Below, piece after piece: positions 22,590 through 30,592 of a stretch of DNA of 64,000 nucleotides (position 1 is the first letter of the stretch; each line of letters begins with the position of its first letter). The DNA lies in the NCBI RefSeq assembly GCF_001559595.1, contig NZ_LNTY01000055.1, positions 1 to 64,000 of the forward strand, read 5' to 3'. This DNA comes from Enterovibrio coralii. Lineage in GTDB: Bacteria; Pseudomonadota; Gammaproteobacteria; Enterobacterales; Vibrionaceae. The position numbers and the translations under genes were made by a program. Below the pieces are notes generated by a model. The model was not told where the DNA came from. It made no database searches and saw only the letters and a program-made list of their open reading frames with translations.

Positions 22590-22615
22590 AAAAGGAGCCT
22601 CATGGCTCCTTTTTT
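22590..22615 (+). terminator. Intrinsic terminator after rlmB
   Basis: Stem AAAAGGAGCC (22590-22599), loop TCAT, GGCTCCTTTT (22604-22613), then T. It probably also serves the convergent operon ending at 22632. Confidence 0.9.
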
Positions 22616-22631
22616 GTTTCTGGCGTTCTGC

Positions 22632-24535
22632 TTAAACCAACTCTTGATGCGCCAGGGTTTTAAAGCATTGGAACTCACTGCACTGTGACAGGTTTTTCCC
22701 CGCCTTGTTGTTCACCAGGGTCAGGAAGAGATCGTAAAGTCCCATCGCTTCTTCATAGTCGTTTTTACTCAGTGCCATAAAGAACACTAAGTAGGCTTTC
22801 TCTCCATTGCCCCAATCGATGCCCTTTGGTGCCGCCACCGTATAAACCAAGGAACGTTTTGCAAACAGCTCAATCGAGTGAGGCAAGGCAATGTGCTCGC
22901 CCATCATGGTCGAGACAATCACTTCGCGCTCCTTGAGCGAGTCGCCGTAGCCTGCTTCCACCAAGCCTTCTGTTTCCAATTGCTCGCACACCATGTCGAA
23001 CAAAGAAGTCTGGTCGATAGGCTCGTCGATATAAAGGAACTGATCGGCAGAGAAGTATTTCTCCAGCATGTAAGGACCGGTACGGTCGACCAGCACCAGC
23101 TTACCCAGCTCTTCAAGTTGATGCTGAGTCGGGAAAGGATCGAGTACAAACACCGGCACAGAAACACCGTCAGGCACGTTAGTCGTGATGATCATGTCCA
23201 CCTGTGGTTGCTGCGCCATCCGCAGTAGCTCGGCAGAGTGCACCGTCTCTAACTCCAATTGCGGGTAATGGCGGCGAATAATGGCTTCCAGCCACGTGAA
23301 ATGGCATTACCCGCATCGCAGTACAGCATGGCTTTGGGCGCGCGATGACCGAGGTAGTGGTTTCGCTCAAGCCCGACGCCGACATGGATAACCAAATAGC
23401 CAATCTCATGCTGCGTCATGCAATAACCCGTTTCGCGAATCCAGTCTGCAATGGCCGCAAGGGTAATGTCGTAGGCTAGCGGGTAGTGCTGTTTGATGTG
23501 TTCGGCGAGCGGGTTCACGGTTGCCACGTGATGCTTCACGCGCACAATCATCTTGCTGATGTGGCATTGCAAATCGCGGCGAAGTTGCATGTCTTGGCGA
23601 ATGTCGTATGGGTAGTGCCTGTGCACGTAATCCAGAATGTGATTAACGAGCTTTTCCGCCTCGATCTGACCGCGAATGGTCTGGGCGTGTTGGCTGGCGG
23701 AGATACGCGCCTGAATATTGATGGCAAGGGCTGCTATCTCATGTTCATTTGCGGGCAGCAGTGTCGGCAGCGCATCAAACATGACTCTCGCGACAGGAAG
23801 GATTTCATTCACTACATCATCCGATGGGAAGTCTTCGAGTGCTTGTCCGCTGGCAAGGCGCTGAAGGGCGACAGCCGCGTACACGGAAAGCCAGTGTAGG
23901 CCATCATCGTTGATGTAGAGCTTGTTCGCCGAGAGGATTTCACGAAAGCGGGCGGCGAAGACTTCTTGGGATTTGCTTGGAAAAAGAGTGCCAATCAGGC
24001 CGCGAGCGCGCTGGGCTTCTTTGTGTTCGGAATAGATGATTTGTGACAGCCTTGCACGAATGGCGGTTTCACTGCCTTTAAGGCGCATGCCGAGGCGCGG
24101 CTTGCTGTCGATACTAATACCAAACGGGGAGAGCTGTGCGCGCACATCCGCCATGTCACCTTGCACCGCGGCCCGGCTTAAATTCCACGTATCGGCCAAG
24201 TCTTCCAGTTTCACCCAATCATCGGCGGTCAGCAGCAGCACCTGAATTTGAACGATACGTTCTTTACTGGTGCGTGGCGCTGGGTCGGAATCGCGCGCGG
24301 CCAATTGAAACGCATCAAAGGCTTCTTGGTTATAAATTTTGAGTTGATAGCCAGAGCCGCGCTGGTGGATAAGGTGCGCGCCGTGGTTGACCATGACATT
24401 GTTTAAGGTCGCGACGTCAGTGCGAACGGTTCGGGTTGATACGTTCAGACGCTGAGCAATTTCTTCTTGGGTTAAAGGTGAGTTGGAGACGGCGTCAAGC
24501 AGACGAATAAGGCGAGGATGCGGTAATTTCGGCAT
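22632..24535 (-). CDS. BglG/MtlR-type transcriptional regulator with PRD and EIIA-like domains (apparent frameshift)
   Basis: Likely activator of the operon it ends. From the ATG at 24535 (MPKLPHPRLIRLLD, with AGGA upstream) it has two N-terminal helix-turn-helix motifs (LTQEEIAQRLNVSTRTVRTD; LEDLADTWNLSRAAVQGD), two PRD domains with conserved His (about 175-390), an EIIB-like segment, and an EIIA-like C-terminus with GEHIALPHSIE, whose His would be the phosphoacceptor. The frame is lost at about 23297; one extra base restores RWLEAIIRRHYPQLELET and 634 residues. The domain order is that of MtlR/LicR-type activators rather than RNA-binding BglG antiterminators, which lack helix-turn-helix domains. 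No EIIC partner is encoded nearby. Confidence 0.82.
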
Positions 24536-24629
24536 TGCGTATTCCTGTTGCTGCACTGCCAGTTTGCCGGGGAGGTCCAACGTAAAGGGGGAGAAGGAGT
24601 GCTGTCCCGGCAAAGCTAAAATCTTTAAT

Positions 24630-24651
24630 GCACGCAGCTTATGCTGCGTGC
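24630..24651. promoter_or_regulatory. Perfect hairpin between aldolase gene and regulator gene
   Basis: GCACGCAGC (24630-24638), loop TTAT, GCTGCGTGC (24643-24651), lying in the 126-bp gap between the KDGP aldolase stop and the regulator start. On the minus strand it is followed by ATTAAAGATTTT, a poor T-run. It could be a partial terminator that lowers regulator expression, or an mRNA-stabilizing stem. Confidence 0.5.
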
Positions 24652-24661
24652 CGACACATGC

Positions 24662-25405
24662 TTAGCGAGCAAGCAGGCGTTTAGAGATTTCTAACAGTGT
24701 TTTTACATCTTCTGGGCGGGTCTCGCCAGTCGAAGAATCGATGATAGAGCTGTACACGTGAGGTATAACTTTCTCAACGCCAGCATCCAAAGCAATTCGC
24801 AAAATCTCTTCGAAATTTGCTAGGTCTATCCCACCCGTTGGTTCCAGCCAGAAACCGTTGCGTGCACAGGCCTTTGCCACTTCTTCAAATTCGTCGCGGC
24901 TGTCCAGTCCACCCATCGGGAAATACTTAACAGAGCTGCAACCCATGTCTTGCAACATGGCAATAGCGGTATCAACTGGGACGATGGCATCTTGCATCTC
25001 TGCGCTCTTAGGACCGGTAGAGATTTTCACCATGCCAACAGTGCCTGTTGGTGAAATCAGACCGTTTACTACGGTCTCATTTTGACCCAGTGCGTTGCGG
25101 CTTTTGCCCACGCCAGTGAACACTTGGTTCACGTGCTGAGGCTGAAGAATACCCGCCAGCTCAGTCACCATGTCAGATTGTTTTGGATCGCCAGCACCCA
25201 GACCGATAGACAGGGCGTTGTTGATTTTTTCCGCACACGCTTTCATGTCTTCCACTGCGCTTGGTACGTCTGGGTAGTTCTTTGACAGCATGCCAACCAG
25301 CACGTGGCCTTCTGCCGCTTCATAAACATCCACAGCGTTTTGGTGAGAGCCAGCCAGAACGTTAAGACAAACGCGGTCAGCGATATATTTTGGGCTTAAA
25401 GACAT
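24662..25405 (-). CDS. KDGP aldolase family protein (DgaF-like)
   Basis: Predicted to cleave 2-keto-3-deoxy-6-phosphogluconate to pyruvate and glyceraldehyde-3-phosphate. The 247-residue product resembles the DgaF family of the D-glucosaminate pathway: GLGAGDPKQSDMV, GLISPTGTVGMVKISTGP, SVKYFPMGGLDSRDEF and WLEPTGGIDLANFEEI, with the Lys of VKYFPMGG a candidate Schiff-base residue. It starts 6 bp after the DgaE-like gene with AGGAG before the ATG, so the two are coupled. The exact substrate is inferred from the family and the neighbour. Confidence 0.85.
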   Translation of the reverse strand: MSLSPKYIADRVCLNVLAGSHQNAVDVYEAAEGHVLVGMLSKNYPDVPSAVEDMKACAEKINNALSIGLGAGDPKQSDMVTELAGILQPQHVNQVFTGVGKSRNALGQNETVVNGLISPTGTVGMVKISTGPKSAEMQDAIVPVDTAIAMLQDMGCSSVKYFPMGGLDSRDEFEEVAKACARNGFWLEPTGGIDLANFEEILRIALDAGVEKVIPHVYSSIIDSSTGETRPEDVKTLLEISKRLLAR

Positions 25406-25411
25406 GGTTAA

Positions 25412-26521
25412 TTACTCCTGAGTCAGCTTGGTCATGGCAGCGAGAATTTGTTCAAGTTCTTCTTTTGAAACGCTGCGGACGTCAAATTCAATGGTGCCTT
25501 CGTTGGCTTTGTAAGCGCGGCAGTAAACCGCTGGGTTACCGTTTTGCAGTTTGGCAACCGCGTCTTTGGCATTCATGCCGAAGGCGTTTGCGTCGAAATT
25601 CACTTCTGCACGGGCGATGTCGCGGCCTGCACTGTCCCACACCACACGGGAGGTGATGCCTTGCAGCGCGTTAAGACCATCGATGAATGCGCTCATCTTG
25701 TCGACCATCGCAGCGCCGGTTTCTTGCTCGCGCTCGAGGTAAAGTTCAATCGCGTGAGTCAGACCCAGAATGCCTTCTTTGCCGACTTTCATTGCGCGGC
25801 CAATGCCCATGGATTGTTGCTTCACCCACTCCACGTATTGGTGCTTACCCAGCACCAGACCGCTGGTAGGGCCTTCAATCGCTTTTGCGCCAGAGTAGAT
25901 GACCAGATCCGCACCTTGCTGGTAGTAAAGACGCAGGTCTTCTTCCGCCGCCGCATCCACAATCAGTGGTAGATCGTGTGCTTTTGCTACCTCAGCAGCG
26001 TCAGCTACGGTCAACATGCTCTTTTGCACACAATGGTGAGATTTGATGTAAAGGATGGCTGCGGTGTTAGGGTTGATGGCTGCCGCCAGTTGCGCTGCCG
26101 AACACTCGTTTGCCCAACCGGCTTCCACCAGTTTGCCGCCACCTAAGTTCACCATGGTGCCGACCGGCGCACCAAAGTTTACGTTGTGGCCTTTTGGCAT
26201 CACGATTTCAGATGGAACGTCGTGCGCATGAGCGTGCAGGTTTTCTAAGCGGTATGCGTCTCCACGTACGATCACCGCAGCCACACTTTGTGAGATACCG
26301 GCTGACGCACAAGAGACGACAACCGCGTTTTCTACGTCCAGCAAACGGGCAATGTATTCGCCAGTTTTGTTCACCAGATCTTTCATTTCGAAGTAGCTGT
26401 TAATGCCGAAGTTAACGGTCTCTACCACTTCAGGCAGTGGCGTAGACACGCCCAACGCGGTCATGCGACCAGACGCATTGATCACCTGTTTCAGGTTATA
26501 TTTTTCAAGAATTGAAGACAT
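25412..26521 (-). CDS. DgaE-like PLP-dependent ammonia lyase (SelA-related fold)
   Basis: Predicted PLP enzyme that eliminates ammonia from a 2-amino-2-deoxy sugar-acid phosphate, as DgaE does with D-glucosaminate-6-phosphate to give KDGP. The 369-residue product has the fold-type I pattern: SCASAGISQSVAAVIVRGD, Asp189 (IVDAAAEED) to contact the pyridine nitrogen, and the likely Schiff-base Lys213 in YSGAKAIEGP. Its 5' end overlaps the end of the amidohydrolase gene by 17 bp. The ammonia-lyase reaction is inferred from DgaE; selenocysteine synthase is unlikely given this context. Confidence 0.85.
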   Translation of the reverse strand: MSSILEKYNLKQVINASGRMTALGVSTPLPEVVETVNFGINSYFEMKDLVNKTGEYIARLLDVENAVVVSCASAGISQSVAAVIVRGDAYRLENLHAHAHDVPSEIVMPKGHNVNFGAPVGTMVNLGGGKLVEAGWANECSAAQLAAAINPNTAAILYIKSHHCVQKSMLTVADAAEVAKAHDLPLIVDAAAEEDLRLYYQQGADLVIYSGAKAIEGPTSGLVLGKHQYVEWVKQQSMGIGRAMKVGKEGILGLTHAIELYLEREQETGAAMVDKMSAFIDGLNALQGITSRVVWDSAGRDIARAEVNFDANAFGMNAKDAVAKLQNGNPAVYCRAYKANEGTIEFDVRSVSKEELEQILAAMTKLTQE

Positions 26522-27641
26522 GGTGAGTTTGTCCTTTTTCTGTCAGTGTCATCTCGCCGCCCACGATGGCAGCAAGAGGTGCAAAGCGCTGTTCACCGGT
26601 GCGGGTATCACCCTCGGTATCGGTGAAGGTCACTTGTGCGTGTTCAATGTTGTACAGGGTCAGGTCTGCATCGCAGCCGACAACCAGTTGGCCTTTGGTT
26701 TCAAGACGAAGTGCACGGGCAACCTTGGTGGTCACGCGTTCAATAATTTGTTCGTGGCTGAGGCCAAGGGTGAAGAACATCGACATCAGGTGTGCCAGGC
26801 CATATACCGGACCATTGATGCGGTTCTTGCAGTAAATGTCAGAGCTGATGGTGTCCGGCAAAATGCCTTGAGCAATCGACATCTCTGCCACGTCAAAGCT
26901 GAAGCTTGCGCTGCCGTGGCCAATGTCTAGCAACATGCCGCGCTCCATCGCTGCTTTGACGGCATCACGCAGCTTGCCTTCAGGCGTCAAAATGCGGTTT
27001 GGTTTGCCGTTGAAGCAGTGCGTCAGGATGTCGCCTTCGCCCAGCAGTTCAGCAATGTCGTCCAGCGTTGGTGGCGCGTTACCTACGTGAACCATTAGTG
27101 GCAGGCATCCGCATTCGCATTGCAGTGCTTTTGCAGATTTCAGCGGCGTCAGGCCGTTCTCGCCGACCACGCTGCCACTCATGCGGGCTTTCAGGCCAAC
27201 CACGAAGTCAGGGTGACGCTCCACCGCGTTTTTTGCCAAGGTCAGATCGATATCGTTTTTATCAGCCAGTTCGTTCTGACGTAGCAGACCAATGCGCGAA
27301 ATGTTCAGAAGCGCGCGTACCTCGGTTTTGCAGTTTTTCGCAATCTCTGCGAAGTCATCCACGTCATCAGCACCTGTGCTGCCTGCGTCGATAACGGTAG
27401 TGACGCCGCCAGTCACGCCAATTGCGTCTGGCTCATCATTGTAAATTGGAGAATTTGGATAGCAGTGTGTATGTCCGTCAATCCAGCCTGCGCTAACGAA
27501 GACGTCGTTGTTCAGAGTCAGCGTCTTAGTGGCTTGTGCATCGGCCAGTTCGCCGATGGCTGCAATCTTGCCGTTTTGAATGGCAATGTCTGCGCATTCG
27601 CCTGAGACAAGTCGGGCGTTTTTAATCAGGAAATCGTACAT
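26505..27641 (-). CDS. Amidohydrolase/deacetylase family metallohydrolase
   Basis: A 378-residue member of the amidohydrolase superfamily with a full two-metal site: HxH at His57/His59 (GWIDGHTHC), candidate carbamylated Lys151 (GLKARMSGS), His185 (VHVGNAPP), His208 (ILTHCFNG) and Asp268 (SSDIYCKN). It therefore looks active, probably on an N-acyl or other amide. Its place directly before a DgaE-like lyase suggests removal of the acyl group from an N-acyl amino sugar acid. In my recollection this subfamily is typed by E. faecalis EF_0837 and A. hydrophila AHA_3915; substrate unknown. Confidence 0.82.
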   Translation of the reverse strand: MYDFLIKNARLVSGECADIAIQNGKIAAIGELADAQATKTLTLNNDVFVSAGWIDGHTHCYPNSPIYNDEPDAIGVTGGVTTVIDAGSTGADDVDDFAEIAKNCKTEVRALLNISRIGLLRQNELADKNDIDLTLAKNAVERHPDFVVGLKARMSGSVVGENGLTPLKSAKALQCECGCLPLMVHVGNAPPTLDDIAELLGEGDILTHCFNGKPNRILTPEGKLRDAVKAAMERGMLLDIGHGSASFSFDVAEMSIAQGILPDTISSDIYCKNRINGPVYGLAHLMSMFFTLGLSHEQIIERVTTKVARALRLETKGQLVVGCDADLTLYNIEHAQVTFTDTEGDTRTGEQRFAPLAAIVGGEMTLTEKGQTHHVFNS

Positions 27642-27657
27642 AGGGGTATCTCGATAA

Positions 27658-27675
27658 CCCCGCCCGAAGGCGGGG
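27658..27675. promoter_or_regulatory. GC-rich intra-operon hairpin
   Basis: CCCCGCC (27658-27664), loop CGAA, GGCGGGG (27669-27675), in the 42-bp gap between the DUF4310 gene and the amidohydrolase gene. There is no T-run. A GNRA-like loop on a 7-bp GC stem suggests mRNA stabilization or a processing boundary between the membrane-protein and enzyme halves of the operon. Confidence 0.55.
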
Positions 27676-27683
27676 TAGAAGTA

Positions 27684-28331
27684 TTACAGAGCGACTGGGA
27701 ACATGGTGCCTAGTGCCATTGCGCCTAGGATTGCACCACCGGTGATTGGCTTGCCCCATACGTAGAAGATCAGCGCGCCAAGCAGAGAGCCAAGACCGAT
27801 TGGAATTGACGCACCCATTGCAGACAGGATGATTAGAGGACCCAGGAAACGGCCAGAGCTGTTACCTGCACCCATCATGACGTCAGCGCCGTAGGTAGAG
27901 TTGCTTTGGTTGATGGTGAACTTACGCGCCAGGATGATGATTGCGCCGATAGCCAGACCTGCAACCATGCCCGTTGCTAGTGCCATTGGGAAATTCTCAA
28001 CCGGGTAAGTGATGCCCGCGCCCAGCAGCAGTGCAGGGATACCCAGACCAACGCCAGTCATGATGGCACCACCGATATCCAAGATACCGACCAGTGAACC
28101 TTCAATGATACGGGCGAACAGGAAGCTTGCACCGAATGCGGCTACCGCGCCGTAAGCACCGGTATCCATACCTGCACGCAGCATAGATACGAAAGCCACT
28201 TCGTTGAATGCGCCTACGCCGTACAAGTAGTACATGTGCGTACCCGCGAATACACCGGCAGACAGCAGACCCACGATGATTGGGAAAGACCAGTCGGCGT
28301 ACCAGAAGTTATTCTTCATTTTCTCATCCAT
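27684..28331 (-). CDS. DUF4310 family membrane protein
   Basis: A 215-residue integral membrane protein with about five to six hydrophobic segments (FPIIVGLLSAGVFAGTHMYYL, AFGASFLFARIIEGSLVGIL, ALATGMVAGLAIGAIIIL, LIILSAMGASIPIGLGSLLGAL and a C-terminal glycine-rich helix). Function unknown. It lies 11 bp after the DUF4311 gene, and the two always seem to occur together, so they may form one transporter. Together they are about the size of E. coli YhfT. It could be the permease of the operon; no PTS EIIC signature is visible. Confidence 0.8.
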   Translation of the reverse strand: MDEKMKNNFWYADWSFPIIVGLLSAGVFAGTHMYYLYGVGAFNEVAFVSMLRAGMDTGAYGAVAAFGASFLFARIIEGSLVGILDIGGAIMTGVGLGIPALLLGAGITYPVENFPMALATGMVAGLAIGAIIILARKFTINQSNSTYGADVMMGAGNSSGRFLGPLIILSAMGASIPIGLGSLLGALIFYVWGKPITGGAILGAMALGTMFPVAL

Positions 28332-28342
28332 GGTAGTTCCCC

Positions 28343-29119
28343 TTATTTACCGCTCATCATGAGGTGGATGTTTTCAAGCCACATTGGAACTTCCATGTGG
28401 AAAGATTTAATCAGTTGCATGTCGAAGCCACGGAAGAAAGCACTCATTGCGAACAGCGCGATGATGGCTGCCATCATGATCTTGGTAACTTTGTTCCAGC
28501 CGCCGTCTTCTACGCCTTTACCGATCAGGATACCCAGTACCAGACCCGGTACGGCGTTACCCATGATTAGCTGAGCCAGACCACCGAAGATGGTTGCCCA
28601 GAAGCCAGATTTCTTGCCCGCTTCAATCGCTGCCAGCCAGAAAATGACAGGCATCACAGTGTTTACCAGCAGGTTTGCCGCAGGAACAAGTACCTTCACA
28701 GCCGTTACCTGAAGGGCTTCAGGAACTGCCGCTGCCGTGGTGTTAAGGAACGCAACAACCAACGCACCCAAGATGGCACAGGTGATACCCATGCGTTTTG
28801 GATCGTGCAGAGTGGTCGCCAAATCGCGGTTTTTCATCATCAGTACCGCTGCGCCCCAGTGAGGCAGTACGCGGTGGTCGATGTCTTGCGTAAACGCACC
28901 GGCAGCAACGGTTGATGCCCATGCGTTGAAGAAGAAGCCAAGGCCGAAAGAGAAGTGAGACGCAGGGTCACCTTCACAAGAGTTCAGCTCGCCCAAAGTA
29001 CGGAAAGCACCCATACCTTGTACGGTTGGTGCGTGGAACATTCGCGCTGCACCGACGCCGACACCGATGCCGACTAAGCCACCAATAATGAGGGACTTCA
29101 AAAGAATGACAGTGAACAT
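28343..29119 (-). CDS. DUF4311 domain membrane protein
   Basis: A 258-residue integral membrane protein of unknown function. It starts with a glycine-rich helix (LLKSLIIGGLVGIGVGVGAA), and has further membrane segments around residues 55-75, 110-130, 140-165, 170-200 and 210-230. The hydrophilic segment FRTLGELNSCEGDPASHF near the first helix is polar and charged and could line a substrate path. It is encoded between DUF4312 and DUF4310. I infer a two-subunit transporter, not shown. Confidence 0.8.
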   Translation of the reverse strand: MFTVILLKSLIIGGLVGIGVGVGAARMFHAPTVQGMGAFRTLGELNSCEGDPASHFSFGLGFFFNAWASTVAAGAFTQDIDHRVLPHWGAAVLMMKNRDLATTLHDPKRMGITCAILGALVVAFLNTTAAAVPEALQVTAVKVLVPAANLLVNTVMPVIFWLAAIEAGKKSGFWATIFGGLAQLIMGNAVPGLVLGILIGKGVEDGGWNKVTKIMMAAIIALFAMSAFFRGFDMQLIKSFHMEVPMWLENIHLMMSGK

Positions 29120-29138
29120 GTCATGGGTTCCTTAGAGA

Positions 29139-29438
29139 TTAACGTAAGATTTGGAAGTCAACTTGCTCCACATCGATGTAGGTAAGGCTGACGGTAACCT
29201 CCAGTTTGACGCGGCACTGGCGTCGTTCTCTGGGTAAAAAGAAGAACAGGAACTTGTCCATCGTGATCTTCTCTTCGGCTTCCAGAACCTTGACGTCTTG
29301 AGGCTCAATCCGGAGTAAGACTTTCTGATTTTCTTTCAGCAAAGTCGGTTGAATCTGGCTAAAGGCAGCAGCAAATGCCTGCTGCCTTGTTTCGCCTTTT
29401 CCACTGACGATGACTTCAGTGGTCAGCTGTTGTTTCAT
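29139..29438 (-). CDS. DUF4312 family protein
   Basis: A 99-residue soluble protein starting at ATG 29438 (MKQQLTTEVIVSGKGETRQQAF), which overlaps the stop of the SFCGS gene as ATGA. It appears to be an alpha/beta protein with an amphipathic helix (QAFAAAFSQIQPTLLKENQ) and alternating strands (VLLRIEPQDVKVLEAEEK; CRVKLEVTVSLTYIDVEQVDFQIL). It contains a FLFFFLPRER segment that may touch the membrane. Function unknown; the position suggests an accessory subunit of the DUF4310/4311 membrane pair. Confidence 0.8.
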   Translation of the reverse strand: MKQQLTTEVIVSGKGETRQQAFAAAFSQIQPTLLKENQKVLLRIEPQDVKVLEAEEKITMDKFLFFFLPRERRQCRVKLEVTVSLTYIDVEQVDFQILR

Positions 29439-29803
29439 GCACCGATACCGTGTTTCGCGATAAACGCTTTCACCAGTTTCTCGCCCAGCTCTTCTTTGTC
29501 CATGAAACCGAAGCCCAGCACGACGCAGCCTTCGTTGATTGCTGCGATACCTTCTTCGATAGAACGCATGCCGTAGCGGCACTTGTAGCCGTATTTGGTT
29601 TGTGCAGTGATTGCACCTGCACCGCCTGAGCCACAGAAAGAAATGCCCATGTGCGCTTCTTGCTGGTTCATGATGTCACCCAGCTTCATGTCCGCAGCCA
29701 TACCTGGGATCACAGTCACTTCTGCACCAGCCGCTTCTGCGCCAGCACCTACTTTTTGGCCTTTACCCATACGGTCGCCGATTACAAGTTTCAATACAGA
29801 CAT
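29435..29803 (-). CDS. Glycine-rich SFCGS family protein
   Basis: A 122-residue soluble protein named for its SFCGSGGAGA motif (about residues 55-64). The start KLVIGDRMGKGQKVGAGAE suggests a nucleotide- or phosphate-binding loop. The Cys in a glycine-rich loop recalls the phosphorylated Cys loops of some PTS EIIB proteins, and the pattern is also close to the IGACNTGAGAA segment of E. coli YhfU (DUF2620). It is 2 bp from the upstream PRD gene. Biochemical role unknown; an EIIB-like phosphotransfer role is a testable guess. Confidence 0.8.
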   Translation of the reverse strand: MSVLKLVIGDRMGKGQKVGAGAEAAGAEVTVIPGMAADMKLGDIMNQQEAHMGISFCGSGGAGAITAQTKYGYKCRYGMRSIEEGIAAINEGCVVLGFGFMDKEELGEKLVKAFIAKHGIGA

Positions 29804-29805
29804 GG

Positions 29806-30156
29806 TTATTCTCCTTTGGCAGTGCTTAGTTCGTTTTCTTTTGCCACTTCAAAGTGGACAGATAAAAGGTGTGCTTCTTCGTAAGCCAGGTTGTCCATCA
29901 AGCCGCAAACTTGTTCAGCAAGTTTCAGCGACAGGGAAGAAATCTCTTCGAACATTTCCAGCTCTAGCTCTGGCAGTGATTCGCCGCTGTGTGAGCGCCA
30001 TGCCATTGCTTTGATGTGTGTTGCCAGCATTTTTTGTTGCAGGTCATCAGGGTAGATGCCGTTTTCGCCAAGCAGCACAATCGCGCGTTCAGTTACAGAT
30101 GCACCGTGTTCCACGATTTCAGTGCTATCTGGGGTTAGGGTCGTTGCCGTTTGCAA
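29806..30156 (-). CDS. Stand-alone PRD-domain protein
   Basis: First gene of the minus-strand operon. The 116-residue product is helical and carries two His in PRD-like positions (LATHIKAMAWR and LLSVHFEVAKEN); it has no DNA- or RNA-binding domain. It starts at TTG 30156 with GGAGAG six bases upstream. PRD domains are normally phosphorylated by HPr or EIIB to control regulators. A free PRD could compete for or relay phosphate to the regulator encoded at the other end of the operon. Recollection links it to the EF_0829/AHA_3910 family. Confidence 0.75.
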   Translation of the reverse strand: MQTATTLTPDSTEIVEHGASVTERAIVLLGENGIYPDDLQQKMLATHIKAMAWRSHSGESLPELELEMFEEISSLSLKLAEQVCGLMDNLAYEEAHLLSVHFEVAKENELSTAKGE

Positions 30157-30465
30157 AGGTGTCTCTCCAGACGTTTTGTTGCGTTGAGTGAAAGATAAAG
30201 TGGAAGGGCACGTTGGAGCAGACGCTGTTTTTCCACTTCAAACTGGAAACGAGGCGGAAATTGGGGGAAATCCGGAAAAAAGTGTGAAAGGGCGCAAGAA
30301 AATTAGGGGGAATCCCCCAAAAAAACGTGATGAAAATGGCTAATGCTGCCTTTCCAGTTTGTAGACGGGAATCTGCGTGCCATCACAAAAAAGCGTTTTT
30401 ACTGGAAAATTGTTGCCTTCTGGCAATCAGTTGGTGGGAGTTTCGTCTTCAACCGCGAATAGTGA
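30157..30465. other. Divergent regulatory region between PRD operon and rpsF
   Basis: No gene. It contains the 20-bp palindrome at 30230-30249 and two related motifs, TTTCCAGTTT (30351-30360) and TTACTGGAAAA (30399-30409). A GGGGG-AAT-CCCCC stem lies at 30306-30318. The DNA left of 30300 has mixed purine-rich sequence. The rpsF promoter begins at 30466. Confidence 0.5.
30230..30249. promoter_or_regulatory. Candidate operator of the PRD/SFCGS/DUF431x operon
   Basis: TTTCCACTTCAAACTGGAAA is a 20-bp palindrome with 9-bp arms differing at one position and a CA centre. It lies 74 bp upstream of the operon start codon. The half-site TTTCCAGTTT recurs at 30351-30360, and in inverted form as TTACTGGAAA at 30399-30408. 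Binding by the operon's own helix-turn-helix PRD regulator is the natural hypothesis. Confidence 0.55.
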
Positions 30466-30494
30466 TTGCTAATATCGTCGATTCTCTGTACTAT
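30466..30494 (+). promoter_or_regulatory. rpsF: Sigma-70 promoter for rpsF operon
   Basis: TTGCTA (30466-30471), 17-bp spacer, TACTAT (30489-30494). It is correctly placed for the rpsF operon with a leader of about 90 nt. Confidence 0.65.
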
Positions 30495-30508
30495 TCCGCC
30501 TCCAAATT

Positions 30509-30554
30509 CCCGGTCTTTTACTTTAGTTCCTTGCTTCCGCTGGTTTTGACCGGG
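30509..30554 (+). promoter_or_regulatory. Candidate S6:S18 autoregulatory leader of rpsF
   Basis: CCCGGTC (30509-30515) pairs perfectly with GACCGGG (30548-30554) around a 32-nt loop, just upstream of the rpsF ribosome site AAGGAG (30580-30585). A leader RNA bound by S6:S18 and carrying a CCG-containing stem is known upstream of rpsF in many bacteria. Whether this element matches in detail needs a covariance search. Confidence 0.45.
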
Positions 30555-30592
30555 CCACTGTTGGAAGCTGAATAATCCGTAAGGAGCAACCA

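Noticed and set aside
30306-30318. GGGGG-AAT-CCCCC as a terminator of the PRD operon or rpsF
   Set aside because: It is upstream of both transcripts and is not followed by T in either useful direction; loop of only three bases.
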